Source of the DNA: Arcticibacter svalbardensis MN12-7 | GTDB taxonomy: Bacteria > Bacteroidota > Bacteroidia > Sphingobacteriales > Sphingobacteriaceae | Direction of reading: 5' to 3' | Length of the DNA: 64,000 nucleotides | Assembly: GCF_000403135.1 (NCBI RefSeq) | Contig: NZ_AQPN01000145.1 | Location: 62,001 to 126,000 of the forward strand | Shown here: piece by piece, positions 1 through 10,300 of the stretch | Layout: every line of letters starts with the position of its first letter | Position numbering within the stretch: position 1 is the first letter of the stretch | Translations under genes and position numbers: made by a program | The notes under the pieces: generated by a model | The model's database searches: none | Seen by the model: only the letters and a program-made list of their open reading frames with translations | Told to the model about the DNA's origin: nothing

Positions 1-1326
1 GGTTCTTTCGGTCATCCAACTATTGAAACACCTAATATAGATAAGTTAGCCTCTGCTGGATTAAAACTAACTAATTATTACGCCGCTGCTCCTGTTTGCT
101 CACCATCAAGAGTGGGTTATTTAACGGGCAGAAATCCAAATAAAGCGGGTGTTTATGATTTCATATCGGGCGTGAATAAAAGCGAGGATTGTAGGGATTT
201 AGTACACATGCAAAAATCAGAACACACCATCCCCGAAATGTTAAAATCTGCAGGTTATGCTACTGCAATAATGGGAAAATGGCATTGCAATTCTAAATTT
301 AATAGCGCTGCACAACCACAACCAAACAATTTCGGGTTCGATTATTGGTTTGCTACCGCAAATAATGCAACTCCTAGTCATGAAAACCCCGTAAACTTTG
401 TGAGGAATGGCGTAGCAGTTGGAGAAATAAAAGGGTTCAGTTGTCAAATTGTTATGGATGAAGCTTTGGGTTGGTTAGATAAAAAAACAGATAAAAAACC
501 GTATTACCTTCAAATTTGCTTTCACGAACCACATGAATCTATTTCTTCTCCAAAAGATTTGGTTCAAAAATATCTCCCAAAATCAATCAACGAAAATCAA
601 GCCCAATTTTTTGCAAGCGTAGAAAATGCTGACAGAGCTGTGGGTAGATTAATGAGCTATTTAGAGAAAAATAAAGTAGAGAATACCATTATCATTTTCA
701 CTTCAGATAATGGCCCAGAAACTTTAAACAGAACCAGTAAGTCATTTAGATCATACGGTTCAACTGACGATTTAAAAGGACATAAACTTTGGACTAACGA
801 AGGGGGTATTAGAGTTCCTGCAATTATTTATTGGAAAGGCAAACAAAACTTTAAGGGCACTAGCGATGCTGTGGTTTCTGCGCTTGATTTCTTCCCAACA
901 TTTGGCGAATTAACGGGTGCAAAACTACCAAATGTTGGATTAGACGGTGAGTCTATTAGCTCATTAATAAAAACGGGAAATTACAATCGTAAAAAACCAT
1001 TGATTTGGAGTTTCTACAATGCTTTAAACCAAGAAATGGTTGCCATGCGTTTTGGCGATTGGAAAATTTTAGCAAGACTAAAAAATGAGAACAAGTACTT
1101 GCCTCAATTTGAAAATATTTATAGTGGGAATTGGGAGTTAGTTAAAAATGCCAAACTAACCGATTTTGAATTATACAATATAAAAATGGATAGAATAGAA
1201 AAATTTGAAGTTTCAAAAGCAAATAAAGAAGTTTTTGAAGATATGAAAACCAGACTAGCTAAAGAATATAATGCCTTATTAAGCGAAAGTTTTGTTTGGT
1301 CGAGAACTACTGGTAAAGCTGAATAA
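1..1326 (+). CDS. Sulfatase, formylglycine (Cys) type, 5' end outside window
   Basis: Family S1-type sulfatase that would remove sulfate esters, most likely from a polysaccharide. The frame is open from base 1, so the N-terminus and any signal peptide lie upstream; 441 codons are visible. The maturation motif CSPSRVGYLTGR has its Cys, the residue converted to formylglycine, at bases 97-99. A downstream GKWH motif and a TSDNGPE stretch are metal/substrate-site segments typical of the family. The GTG at 112 cannot be the true start because it falls inside the active-site motif. The stop is 11 bp before a heparinase II/III-like lyase on the same strand, so the two are probably cotranscribed and act on a sulfated, uronate-containing glycan such as a glycosaminoglycan. 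Substrate and regiospecificity cannot be read from the sequence. Confidence 0.93.
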   Translation, partial: GSFGHPTIETPNIDKLASAGLKLTNYYAAAPVCSPSRVGYLTGRNPNKAGVYDFISGVNKSEDCRDLVHMQKSEHTIPEMLKSAGYATAIMGKWHCNSKFNSAAQPQPNNFGFDYWFATANNATPSHENPVNFVRNGVAVGEIKGFSCQIVMDEALGWLDKKTDKKPYYLQICFHEPHESISSPKDLVQKYLPKSINENQAQFFASVENADRAVGRLMSYLEKNKVENTIIIFTSDNGPETLNRTSKSFRSYGSTDDLKGHKLWTNEGGIRVPAIIYWKGKQNFKGTSDAVVSALDFFPTFGELTGAKLPNVGLDGESISSLIKTGNYNRKKPLIWSFYNALNQEMVAMRFGDWKILARLKNENKYLPQFENIYSGNWELVKNAKLTDFELYNIKMDRIEKFEVSKANKEVFEDMKTRLAKEYNALLSESFVWSRTTGKAE

Positions 1327-1337
1327 TTAATAAAAAA

Positions 1338-3293
1338 ATGAAAACAATATTAAAATTAATTTTAATCTTTCTGTTTATTTCAAACACCTCTTTTGCTAAA
1401 GCTGATGATGGATTAAACATTACTGCCTACTTAAAATTAGCGAATGGCGATCAGATTTATCCAACCGCTAAACAAATAAAGATGTTACGTCCATTTATGC
1501 CACAGGAAACCTTTATGCCTGCACCAGCATATAGCGATAGGGATTATTGGAACAAAATTGCAAATTCATCATCAGGAAAAGAATACTTAAAGGAAGCTTA
1601 TGCAGTAATACAAAAAACTCCTGAGATCCCTATTTCTGATGAAGTGTATAGAGAAGCCAATAAACAAGGCAATAGAGGGATGTATAAACCTAAATATTAC
1701 AATACCATGGAGAGATTGGAGTATTTTATATTGGCAGAATGTCTTGAAAATAAAGGGAATTTCATACCTCAAATAGAAACTTATTGTAAAGCTATTATGA
1801 CGATGAAATCGTGGATGCATCCTAACCATGACGATTCGGCAAACAGCAATTTAGAAGGCAAAAGCATTGCAATTGATTTAGGTGCACGGAAATTCGGGTC
1901 GGTTTTAACGTTGGCTAATATTCTTTTAGCAGATAAATTGCCTGCCAAGTTAAGAAACGATATATCATCAATTGTACATAAAAGAATTACAGCATCATAT
2001 TTAGCAAGTGCAAAAGGCGAAAACGAATTGAATAAATGGATAAAAGCCACCAGTAACTGGAATGCGGTTTGCACAAGTGGTTCTGTATTTTCTACCATTG
2101 CCAATTCTACTGATGCAAATGAAAGACTTGCTATTGTTGGTTCTGCTTTAAACAGTATGAAATACTATTTAAGTGGTTTTGGGCAAGATGGTTATTGCTC
2201 GGAAGGGGCAGGCTATTGGGGTTATGGATTTGGGCATTATTTGTATCTGGCACAAATACTATCAGATTATACCCATGGTAAAATAAACTTATTTGACGGA
2301 GGAAACCCTGAGAAACTTAAAAATGTAGGTAATTTTCCTCAGAAATTTGAAATTCAGAATAGTACTTGTGCTCCCTTTGCTGATGGGGTCTCACAACTCT
2401 CTAATAGCGGTAGTAATTTTGCTGCTACCCTTTCAGCTGCACACTATGGCGCTATAAAACCTGTAGAGTTTAGGTTTGAAGAAGCCGTAGAACATCTTAT
2501 AGCATGGAATAACCCGACCCTATTTTCAATCAATAAAAACGCTCCAAAACCAAATCAAGATTTACCTAATTATTCTTATTTCGATGACTTTGGAATGGTA
2601 ATTTCAAGGGGAAAGCAGAAAAATCCTTTTTCAATTGCTGTAAAAGCGGGGCACAACGCCGAAAATCATAACCATAGCGATGTGGGAACTTATGTTGTTT
2701 TTTTAGGAAATGACTTAATAACCGGTGATATAGGAGCGCCATCGTATACCGCTGGTGCATTTTCTGAAGATAACCCAGCAAGAAGCTCTTGGGGGCATCC
2801 TCTTCCTCGTATTGATGGCAAATTACAATCGAACGGCCGAAAATTTGAAGGAAAAATCACGGAAACAACATTTACTAAGGAAATTGATAAAGCAGTGATG
2901 GATATCAGCAAAGCTTATGAGATTCCGCAAATCAAAAAGCTTGTCCGTACGATAGTAAATAATAAATCAGGTACAGGAACAATTACCATTGAAGATCAAT
3001 TTTCGGCTACAAAGCCTCTAACTTTTGGTACAGCAATATTGACTTTTGCCAAATATGAAATCATCAATTCAAACACCGTTATTTTAACCACAAAAAATCA
3101 AAAAGTAAAAGCAGAAATTACAAGTACGGGTGGTGAAATTAAAATTGTGGATGAGCAAGTACCAGTAAAAGGCTTAAGACAAGGGGGTACAGCTTATAGA
3201 ATTGGTATTGATTTTACCAAACCAATAAACGAAGGTACTATTGCTGTTAAATATACTCCTGTAAACAAAAAAAACATAGAGGATCCGAATTAG
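1338..3293 (+). CDS. Heparinase II/III-like polysaccharide lyase
   Basis: 651 aa with a clear N-terminal signal peptide (hydrophobic residues about 5-20 ending near SFAKA), so it is periplasmic or surface exposed. The helical N-terminal half carries NWNAVC and the EGAGYWGYG motif; the C-terminal beta-rich heparinase II/III domain has the histidine-rich HNHSDVGTY segment followed by ITGDIGAPSY. These features fit lyases that cleave uronic-acid-containing glycans by beta-elimination. Together with the sulfatase 11 bp upstream this suggests depolymerisation of a sulfated glycosaminoglycan-like substrate. ATG at 1338 starts directly before the signal peptide. The lyase family number is not assigned. 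The gene at 26451-28328 shares the NWNxVC and GYWxYG motifs and is a distant relative. Confidence 0.88.
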   Translation: MKTILKLILIFLFISNTSFAKADDGLNITAYLKLANGDQIYPTAKQIKMLRPFMPQETFMPAPAYSDRDYWNKIANSSSGKEYLKEAYAVIQKTPEIPISDEVYREANKQGNRGMYKPKYYNTMERLEYFILAECLENKGNFIPQIETYCKAIMTMKSWMHPNHDDSANSNLEGKSIAIDLGARKFGSVLTLANILLADKLPAKLRNDISSIVHKRITASYLASAKGENELNKWIKATSNWNAVCTSGSVFSTIANSTDANERLAIVGSALNSMKYYLSGFGQDGYCSEGAGYWGYGFGHYLYLAQILSDYTHGKINLFDGGNPEKLKNVGNFPQKFEIQNSTCAPFADGVSQLSNSGSNFAATLSAAHYGAIKPVEFRFEEAVEHLIAWNNPTLFSINKNAPKPNQDLPNYSYFDDFGMVISRGKQKNPFSIAVKAGHNAENHNHSDVGTYVVFLGNDLITGDIGAPSYTAGAFSEDNPARSSWGHPLPRIDGKLQSNGRKFEGKITETTFTKEIDKAVMDISKAYEIPQIKKLVRTIVNNKSGTGTITIEDQFSATKPLTFGTAILTFAKYEIINSNTVILTTKNQKVKAEITSTGGEIKIVDEQVPVKGLRQGGTAYRIGIDFTKPINEGTIAVKYTPVNKKNIEDPN

Positions 3294-3324
3294 CAGGGTA
3301 TTTATTGATGAATTTACCTGCTAA
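3290..3324 (+). terminator. Hairpin at the end of the sulfatase-lyase operon
   Basis: TTAGCAGG at 3290-3297 pairs with CCTGCTAA at 3317-3324; the stem extends to TA/TA pairs past one bulged G. It overlaps the lyase stop codon. No strong T-run follows, so termination is inferred from position and stem only. Confidence 0.4.
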
Positions 3325-3432
3325 TAAGAGAGATATAACATTGTTGTAAGCGTAAGCGCTCGGTGAAAAGCATATTTGAAAAGTGGATATAATTTTTATT
3401 GCATCTCTTTTCAATCAGTTCATATTTGTTTT

Positions 3433-3689
3433 ATGATAACCATAGGACAAACACTACAGAAATTATGGGAATCTAATGGTGTAACCATCAGTTCGATAGC
3501 TAAAGCTGCCGGATTATCAACCGCTACCTACTACAATGTTGAACGGGGTTATAAAGAAGCGAGTTTTATAGTCATATTCAAAATCTGCAGGTTCTACGAA
3601 TCAGCCTGCATGAATTTGCTGATATTGTTACTCCTGCTGAGTTTGAACGTCCTGAGCTTACCAGTATCCGTTTTATGGAGAAACTGTAG
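3433..3689 (+). pseudogene. XRE-family helix-turn-helix regulator, frameshifted
   Basis: ATG at 3433 opens a reading frame beginning MITIGQTLQKLWESNG, followed by an HTH of the Cro/CI type (ISSIAKAAGLSTATYYNVERG). After ICRFYE the frame runs into hydrophobic nonsense. From base 3600 the third frame reads ISLHEFADIVTPAEFER and stops at 3687-3689, a plausible natural C-terminus. One missing base near 3598-3602 (GAATC where GAAATC would restore the frame) joins the two parts into a protein of about 85 aa. It is a small DNA-binding protein of unknown target. It sits beside two dead insertion sequences, which supports decay rather than sequencing error, though a single-base error cannot be excluded. 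Confidence 0.65.
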
Positions 3690-3719
3690 TAGCCAAACTA
3701 CTTAGGCTACTACAAGAGG

Positions 3720-3883
3720 GGACCAGTTCTGAGGGAGGAACTCCTTGAGTTTATTCCTTAGGGCAACCAGGCATTCTGTTCAGTACATCTGTCAGCCATT
3801 CCTGTGGATTAATCTGATGTAATTTGCAGGTACCAAAGGAAGAATAGAGCTTGACTGCCCAGCTTCATGAGAACCATGAAACA
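3720..3883 (-). pseudogene. IS66-family transposase C-terminal remnant
   Basis: On the minus strand, three short frames stitch into the conserved C-terminus of IS66 transposases: HGSHEAGQSS, then FGTCKLHQINPQEWLTDVLN, then NKLKEFLPQNW. The frame breaks near 3750 and 3838. No intact ORF and no terminal inverted repeats are seen, and the rest of the element is absent. It is a dead fragment left by an old insertion. Confidence 0.75.
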
Positions 3884-3889
3884 AATAAT

Positions 3890-4437
3890 TTCGTTTTCCG
3901 ATTTATGTAAAGTTTTACATAAAATCGATTATGAATTGTTGAGGATTATGTTAAGTAAAGGGTAAAATCCGATCTTAGGCTTTGTTGCGAAGTAAAGCAC
4001 TTTACATAACTATAGCTGTTGTAATGAAGACCGCAATGTAGCGATCATTAAAGCAATAGCTATGAGAAAAATCCGGACATCCTTCGACCAGCTCATTTCA
4101 GGTGCAGGCGACGTGTTAGTGAACAAATTGCTAAGAACCCCCTATACCATCATATGGTATAGGGTTTACTGGTGGCGAATGTAGCGTCAGCTCTTATGTT
4201 TGCATTACCACATTAAAATAATAAATTTAATATAATAAGTGAGAAACGTGAGAGTAAAATTAGACCCTAACAGTTATTAAAAGCATGTACATAAATAAAT
4301 ATTGCATCACGTTTTTTCACCTTTTAGAGTCAGAACAGTATGTAAGAAATATAGGTTGGCTATATATTCACAATATCCAACCAGGAGAAAAGACGAAGAA
4401 AGGTTATTCACTTATAAATTATTAACATACAAATTAA
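3890..4437. other. Gene-poor stretch between two IS remnants
   Basis: No supported gene. It holds a perfect 11-bp inverted repeat, CCCTATACCAT at 4140-4150 and ATGGTATAGGG at 4154-4164, with a 3-nt loop. It also holds the leader of the IS110 remnant (about 4165-4437). In intact IS110 elements the noncoding end encodes a bridge RNA; whether any of it survives here cannot be judged by eye. Confidence 0.4.
4140..4164. repeat. Perfect 11-bp inverted repeat
   Basis: Two 11-bp arms separated by CAT, forming a tight potential hairpin. There is no T-run on either side, so it is not a clear terminator. It may be a recombinase or IS-end relic. Confidence 0.5.
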
Positions 4438-4439
4438 TG

Positions 4440-5426
4440 ATGATTTTAAAACAGGTAGCAGGTATTGATGTAGCTCAGAAAGAACTGGTAGTATCCCTTG
4501 GACATATGAATCAGGAGCTAACAATAGAATTGTTTGACTATAAGGTATTTGCCAACAGTCAAAAATGATTTAAAGCATTAACAACGTGGACTGAAAATCA
4601 GGTTAAAATAACATAAAGATCCGTTATGTTATGGAAGCCACTGGGTATATCATGAATCCTTGGCCTATTATCTGACAGACAATGGCTTAGAAGCAAGTAT
4701 TGTATTGCCCAACAAGATCAGTAACTTTTCCGGACCCTTGATGTCAATGCGATTACAGACAAAACAGCCTCACAAGCTATTGCCCGTTTTGGATTGGAAG
4801 GAAATTAGAAGTATGTCAAAAACCTAAAAAAACATTCCGGGAACTGAAGCAATTAACCAGTGAAAGAGACCAGCTGATTGCAGACAGAACCGTATTAATG
4901 AACCAGTTACATGCGGAAAATACAGAAGCTTTTCCAAATCAAAGCAGTATGAAAAGGATAACTGAACGTATTAAGCTGCGATAAGCAGGATTTGGAAATT
5001 AAGGCAGAGATCACTACAATTATTAAAAAAGATGCAGAATTAGTAAAGAAGATTAACCTGATAACGACTATACCGGGTGTAGGTAACCTTACTGCAGTAA
5101 TCATATTAGCACAAACAAATGGATTTGAACTGATAAAGAATTAAAAAGCAGTTGGTGGCCTGGATGTAAAGTTAAAGGATTCAGACACATCAGTAAAAGG
5201 CAAACCCCGGATATCTAAGAAAGGGAACAGGCATCTTAGAAAAGCCATGCATATGCCAGCACTGTCCGCAATGAGATTTAATGAACAAAATAAAGCTTTA
5301 TTTGTCCGCCTGGTATCCCGACATGGTATTAAAATGAAAGCTGCAGTGTCCGTACAAAGGAAGATATTGGAACTCATATATATAATCTTTAAAACAGACA
5401 AGCCTTTTAATGATTATATCCAGTAA
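4440..5426 (+). pseudogene. IS110-family transposase, multiply disrupted
   Basis: The N-terminus reads QVAGIDVAQKELVVSLG, the conserved DEDD-type start of IS110 transposases, and runs to an in-frame TGA at 4566-4568 that replaces a Gly codon before FKALTTWTENQVK. Further pieces in shifting frames include VYHESLAYYLTDNGLEAS, FRELKQLTSERDQLIADR and a good C-terminal Transposase_20 segment (KGKPRISKKGNRHLRKAM) ending in IYIIFKTDKPFNDYIQ before TAA at 5424-5426. There are at least five frameshifts or stops, so the gene is dead. Full length would have been about 330 aa. The two minus-strand ORFs lying over it are shadows. Confidence 0.9.
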
Positions 5427-5557
5427 GGCGTAAATGGCATACAAGTTTTACAAAATAGTTAGAGCAGCCATTAAAAAATGAACTGCCCTAATGAGGCTAA
5501 CATAAAGCCGCCTTTAATAAAACAAAAGTAAAATACATTTGGAATTCAACACAGCAT

Positions 5558-6256
5558 CTATTTAACCAATTCAAACACAACTCTCATCTGATAGTTAAGT
5601 TTAATTTTTTTAAAGTCAATTTCAGGAGATGAACTCTCATCAGCTGTTTTGGCCATCATCATATTCATGCGATAAATCGGTTGAGGATAAGATTCATTAT
5701 TGATCTCCTGAATCTCTAAGGGCTCGCCTACTTTATTATTAAGTGCTTCAGCAAGATAACCAGCCTTTTCCTTTGCCAACTTCAATGCTTTAATCTTTAG
5801 CTCCTTTTTAAGCGCTTCAATGCCTGAGTAGTCATAGCTTTCAATATTTGTATACTGAATGGACTTAGGATCCAGCGCTTCCATTAACTGATTGTATTTA
5901 TTCAGATCGGTTACTTTAAGCGAATACTGTTTAGCCACTAAAAAGTCTGGATTTTTCTTTTTCTCCCAAGTGATATTGTAACCGGAAATATTATTGATTG
6001 TTAAATTTTCTTTGGGAATTCCTGCAGCTTGCACCGCATTGTACAGTTTAGTTTCCAGATCATTAATCTCTACTTTCTTTTTGCTGTTATTATCCTTTAG
6101 GTATTCTTTTAAAGAAATTGAGATGCGGATAATGTCTGGAGTTACTTCCATTTCAGAAGTTCCGTTTACCTCTATCTTTCGACGGGTATCAACAGTTTGA
6201 GAAAATAGTGGACTGGCAAATATGCTGATTAGAGCAATTAAGATGAACTTTTTCAT
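5558..6256 (-). CDS. SIMPL (DUF541) domain protein, secreted
   Basis: 232 aa. A signal peptide (MKKFILIALISIFASPLFSQ) is followed by a SIMPL domain with the family's characteristic opening IEVNGTSEMEVTPD. Bacteroidota copies of the family are periplasmic or outer-membrane associated and of unclear biochemical role. The C-terminus returns to a SIMPL-type strand (IDFKKIKLNYQMRVVFEL). It is transcribed alone, behind the lspA terminator at 6284-6327. No enzymatic residues are assigned. Confidence 0.85.
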   Translation of the reverse strand: MKKFILIALISIFASPLFSQTVDTRRKIEVNGTSEMEVTPDIIRISISLKEYLKDNNSKKKVEINDLETKLYNAVQAAGIPKENLTINNISGYNITWEKKKNPDFLVAKQYSLKVTDLNKYNQLMEALDPKSIQYTNIESYDYSGIEALKKELKIKALKLAKEKAGYLAEALNNKVGEPLEIQEINNESYPQPIYRMNMMMAKTADESSSPEIDFKKIKLNYQMRVVFELVK

Positions 6257-6283
6257 ATTTAATAGTTGAGTGTTTAATTAAAA

Positions 6284-6327
6284 GAGAGATGCATGATGGT
6301 ATGATATTCCATACTTCAGCATCTCTC
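6284..6327 (-). terminator. Rho-independent terminator after lspA
   Basis: Read on the minus strand, GAGAGATGC (6327-6319) pairs with GCATCTCTC (6292-6284), with an inner GTATG/CATAC pair. The stem is followed by TTTTAATT. It separates the ileS-dksA-like-lspA operon from the SIMPL gene. Confidence 0.75.
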
Positions 6328-6347
6328 CTTAATATATTCAAATTGAA

Positions 6348-7001
6348 TTATTCTTCAATTATCTCATTATGAGGATAAATCTTTTCTTGCTTTTCTTCCT
6401 TAAAATAGGTTTTTTGGAAGATGAGGATGGCAATAACGCCTATTGAAATGGCAGCATCAGCTACATTAAATATAGGGCGGAAAAATATGAAGCTTTCTCC
6501 AGACCATAAAGGAAACCAGTTGGGGAAAGTGCCTTCAATCAACGGAAAGTAAAACATATCTACTACCTTTCCATGAAATAGTCCTGCATAACCACCATCC
6601 ACAGGTAAAAATTTAGAGGCCTGAAAGTAAGTGCTTTCATTAAATAACAGGCCATAAAAGGTAGAGTCAATAATATTACCCATTGCACCTGCAAAAATAA
6701 GGGCAACATTCAGAATCAGTCCTCTGTGATATTTATGTTTAATTAAATGAATCACGCCGTATCCAATAGCGCAAACTGCTACTATCCGAAATAGGGTAAG
6801 TGCTAATTTTCCTGCTTCACCACCGAATTCCATACCGAATGCCATTCCATTGTTTTCAGTGAAATGTATAATAGCCCGATTTCCAATGATATGATATTCC
6901 TGACCTAAACTCATGTTAAGTTTAATCCAGAATTTTAAACTTTGATCTGCTAATAAGATCAAAAATACGGTAAGAAAAGGCTTAAAATAAGCTTTCATCA
7001 T
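6348..7001 (-). CDS. lspA: Lipoprotein signal peptidase (signal peptidase II)
   Basis: 217 aa inner-membrane aspartyl peptidase that removes signal peptides from diacylated prolipoproteins. There are four hydrophobic segments. The two catalytic Asp motifs are visible: GNIIDS near residue 112 and FNVADAAISIG near residue 180. It is longer than proteobacterial LspA because of an insert of about 40 residues between the third and fourth helices, which is common in Bacteroidota. Its ATG overlaps the stop of the DksA-like gene by one base (TAATG), so they are translationally coupled. lnt, the last enzyme of lipoprotein maturation, is also in this window (15525-17153). Confidence 0.96.
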   Translation of the reverse strand: MMKAYFKPFLTVFLILLADQSLKFWIKLNMSLGQEYHIIGNRAIIHFTENNGMAFGMEFGGEAGKLALTLFRIVAVCAIGYGVIHLIKHKYHRGLILNVALIFAGAMGNIIDSTFYGLLFNESTYFQASKFLPVDGGYAGLFHGKVVDMFYFPLIEGTFPNWFPLWSGESFIFFRPIFNVADAAISIGVIAILIFQKTYFKEEKQEKIYPHNEIIEE

Positions 7002-7384
7002 TAATTTTGTTTCAGTTTTGCTTCCATACTTAAAGTAGCATGAGGAACCGCACGCAGACGCTCTTTAGGAATTAGTTTACCTGTTTCACGACAAACACCA
7101 TACGTTTTATTTTCTATACGTACCATTGCTGCTTCCAGATTCTCAATAAACTTCTTCTGGCGTGCAGCTAGTTGATTAATCTGCTCCTTTTCTAAAGTAG
7201 CCGATCCATCTTCCAATGTCTTATAAGTTCCAGCTGTGTCATCTGTGCCGTTCGTATTTGGGCTGCTTAATGATTGCGTAAGCGATCCAAGCTCTTCTTT
7301 AGCCATACGAAGCTTATCTAAAATAATATCTTTGAATTCCTTCAACTCAGAGTCAGAGTACTTGGTCTTTAAGTTTTTTTCCAT
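7001..7384 (-). CDS. TraR/DksA-family regulator without zinc ligands
   Basis: 127 aa. A long helical hairpin (residues about 5-95, charged and Leu-rich) is followed by the C-terminal globular motif YGVCRETGKLIPKERLRAVPHATL. Only one of the four zinc-finger Cys positions remains, a C4-less variant frequent in Bacteroidota. By family it would act in the secondary channel of RNA polymerase or as a stress regulator; the exact role is not shown. It lies 1 bp after ileS and overlaps lspA, so all three form one operon. Confidence 0.88.
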   Translation of the reverse strand: MEKNLKTKYSDSELKEFKDIILDKLRMAKEELGSLTQSLSSPNTNGTDDTAGTYKTLEDGSATLEKEQINQLAARQKKFIENLEAAMVRIENKTYGVCRETGKLIPKERLRAVPHATLSMEAKLKQN

Positions 7385-7385
7385 C

Positions 7386-10300
7386 TTATGCTTTTGTAAT
7401 CAATAGCGTTAATTCCTGTTCTTCAATTTCTACCGTTTCACCCGACTGAAGATCAGGTACAATGTTAAAAGAATTTGCGAGAATTTCTGCGCAAATATAG
7501 GATAAATTATTCTTCACAGCTTCAGATATCAGCTCAGGAAATGCAGCTTGTACATTTATTTTATCCGTTACTTCAAGACCTAAATCTTTCCTTAAATTTT
7601 GAATCCTGTTTACTACTTCCCTTGATAATCCCTCCTGCTTCAATTCCGTTGTTATCGTAACATCTAAGGCCACAGTTAGTTTGCCAATTGTAGTAACTTG
7701 CCAGCCTGAAACATCTTCTGCGCTGATATCAGCGTCCTCAGGGAAGATTTCCATGTTGAAGCCATTCTTTGAGAATGAAGCGACTCCATTTTCTTCAAAC
7801 AAGGCGAGGTCAGCTGGTGTCCATGAATTAATAAAGGCGGCTACATCTTTCATTGATTTTCCTGCCTTTGGACCCAGAGCCTTGAAATTAGGTTTCACTT
7901 TCTTCTTGATGAAACCTGAAGTATCACTTATAAATTCAATGCTTTTAATGTTCGTTTCTGAAAGAATTAGCTCTTTTACCTGTTCCACCTTCTCCTGAAA
8001 ACTCGCATCAAGTACCGGCAATAAAATCTTATTTAAAGGCTGACGTACATTGATACCTACTTTCTTTCGTAAAGAAAGCACCATAGACGAAATGTTTTGT
8101 GCAAGAGACATCCGTTCTTCCAAAGGTTTATCTACCAGCTCTGGATTATATGACGGAAAATCTGTCAGATGAATAGACTCTGCGCTTTCCTTTTTAGTAA
8201 TGGTATTCAAATCCTGAAAAAGACGCTCACTAAAGAAGGGTGCGATTGGCGACATGAGTTTAGCAATCGTATTCAAACAGGTATACAGCGTTTGATAAGC
8301 AGAGATCTTATCCTCTGAATAATCGCCCTTCCAAAAACGACGGCGTGATAACCTGACGTACCAGTTGCTTAAATGCGCATCCACAAATTCCTGAATAGCA
8401 CGGGCAGCACGAGTTGGTTCAAAATCACCATAAAAGCCATCAATATCTTTCACCAATGTATTTAACATGGAGATAATCCATCTATCTATTTCCGGACGGG
8501 ATGAATGTGCAATGTCCATTTCTGCATACTCAAACCGATCTATATTGGCGTAAAGGGCAAAGAAGGCATAGGTATTATGTAAGGTTCCAAAGAATTTGCG
8601 GCGTACCTCATCTAATCCTTCTTCATTGAATTTTAAATTATCCCAAGGCGAGGCATTGCTAATCATATACCAGCGGGTGGCATCTGCACTATATTTTTCA
8701 ATCGTTTCAAACGGATCTACGGTATTGCCTAAACGCTTAGACATTTTATTACCCGCTTTATCCAGGACAAGCCCATTGGAAATAACATTTTTAAATGCTA
8801 CAGAATCATTCAGCATTACCGATATCGCATGGAGCGTAAAGAACCATCCACGGGTCTGATCAACACCTTCAGCAATAAAATCTGCCGGGTAAGCCTTGTC
8901 AAATTCATCTTTATTTTCGAATGGATAATGCCACTGTGCATACGGCATCGCACCTGAATCGAACCAAACATCTATTAAGTCTGGCTCCCTGTACATCTTT
9001 TTACCAGATGGCGAGATTAATATAATATCATCCACATAAGGACGATGAAGATCGAACGTGGCATTGTTATAAGTATCCTGAAGTACGGAAAGTTTCTTAA
9101 ACTCCTCCTCAGTTAGCAATCCGGATACTGTTGCTTCCGCAATTTTAGATTTAAGCTCCTCCACAGAACCGATACACAATTCTTCAGTACGGTCTTCCGT
9201 TCTCCATATCGGTAGGGGAGTTCCCCAGAATCTGGAGCGTGATAGGTTCCAGTCAACCAGGTTTTCAAGCCAGTTACCAAACCGTCCTGATCCTGTAGAT
9301 TCAGGCTTCCAGTTGATATCCTTGTTTAACTCAACCAGTCTTTCTTTCACAGCTGTTGTTTTTATAAACCAGCTATCCAAAGGATAATAAAGTACCGGTT
9401 TATCTGTCCGCCAGCAATGCGGGTAACTATGCTCGTATTTTTTTACATCAAAAGCCTTATTTTCTTCTTTGAGCTGTATGGCTATCAATACATCAGTAGC
9501 CCTAAAATCGGGTTCATTTCTGATCTCGTCTGAATAGTATTCTTCCTTTACGTATTTACCAGCGTAGTCTGTCACCTGATCTACAAATTTACCTTGACGA
9601 TCTACCAGTGGAAGCTCATTTCCTTGGGCATCAGTAATCATGACGGCAGGGATCCCATTTTCACGGGCAACTTTAAAGTCATCTGCACCGAATACAGGAG
9701 CTATATGTACGATACCAGCACCATCTTCTGTAGTCACAAAATCACCAGGCACAACCCGGAAAGCTTCTTTTTCAAGATTTTCATTTGTCACATAAGGCAT
9801 AAGCTGATGATAGCGTAAACCGATCATTTCAGCGCCTTTAAACTCTCCTGCAACTTCCCATGGAATGATTTTATCCCCATCATTATACTCCTTAAAAGAA
9901 GCATTTTCTCCCTCAGCTTTAAAATATTTTGATACCAGATCCTTGGCAAGAACCACACTAACCGGTACATAGGTATAGGGATTAAAAGTTCGGAGTTTTA
10001 CATAAGATATGTTCTTTCCAATCGCCAGAGCGCTATTAGAAGGTAAGGTCCATGGTGTTGTTGTCCAGGCCAGAAAAACAGTATCTTCTGCCTCATTCTG
10101 AACCAGAATAGGCATCAACGGGTGTACCTGATCCTTCACCACACGAAATTGTGCAACGATAGAAGTGTCTTTCACATTTTGGTACGTACCAGGCATATTC
10201 AGTTCATGCGAACTTAATCCGGTACCTGCAGCCGGTGAGAAAGGTTGAACAGTATATCCTTTATATAAAAGGCCTTTATTATAAAGCTCTTTTAAAATCC

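Noticed and set aside
4062..4184. 41-codon ORF between the IS remnants, starting MRKIRTSFDQL
   Set aside because: It runs through the 11-bp inverted repeat, has no recognisable features and lies in decayed DNA.
4907..5401. Two minus-strand ORFs over the IS110 remnant
   Set aside because: Their sequences are antisense shadows of clearly recognisable transposase fragments.
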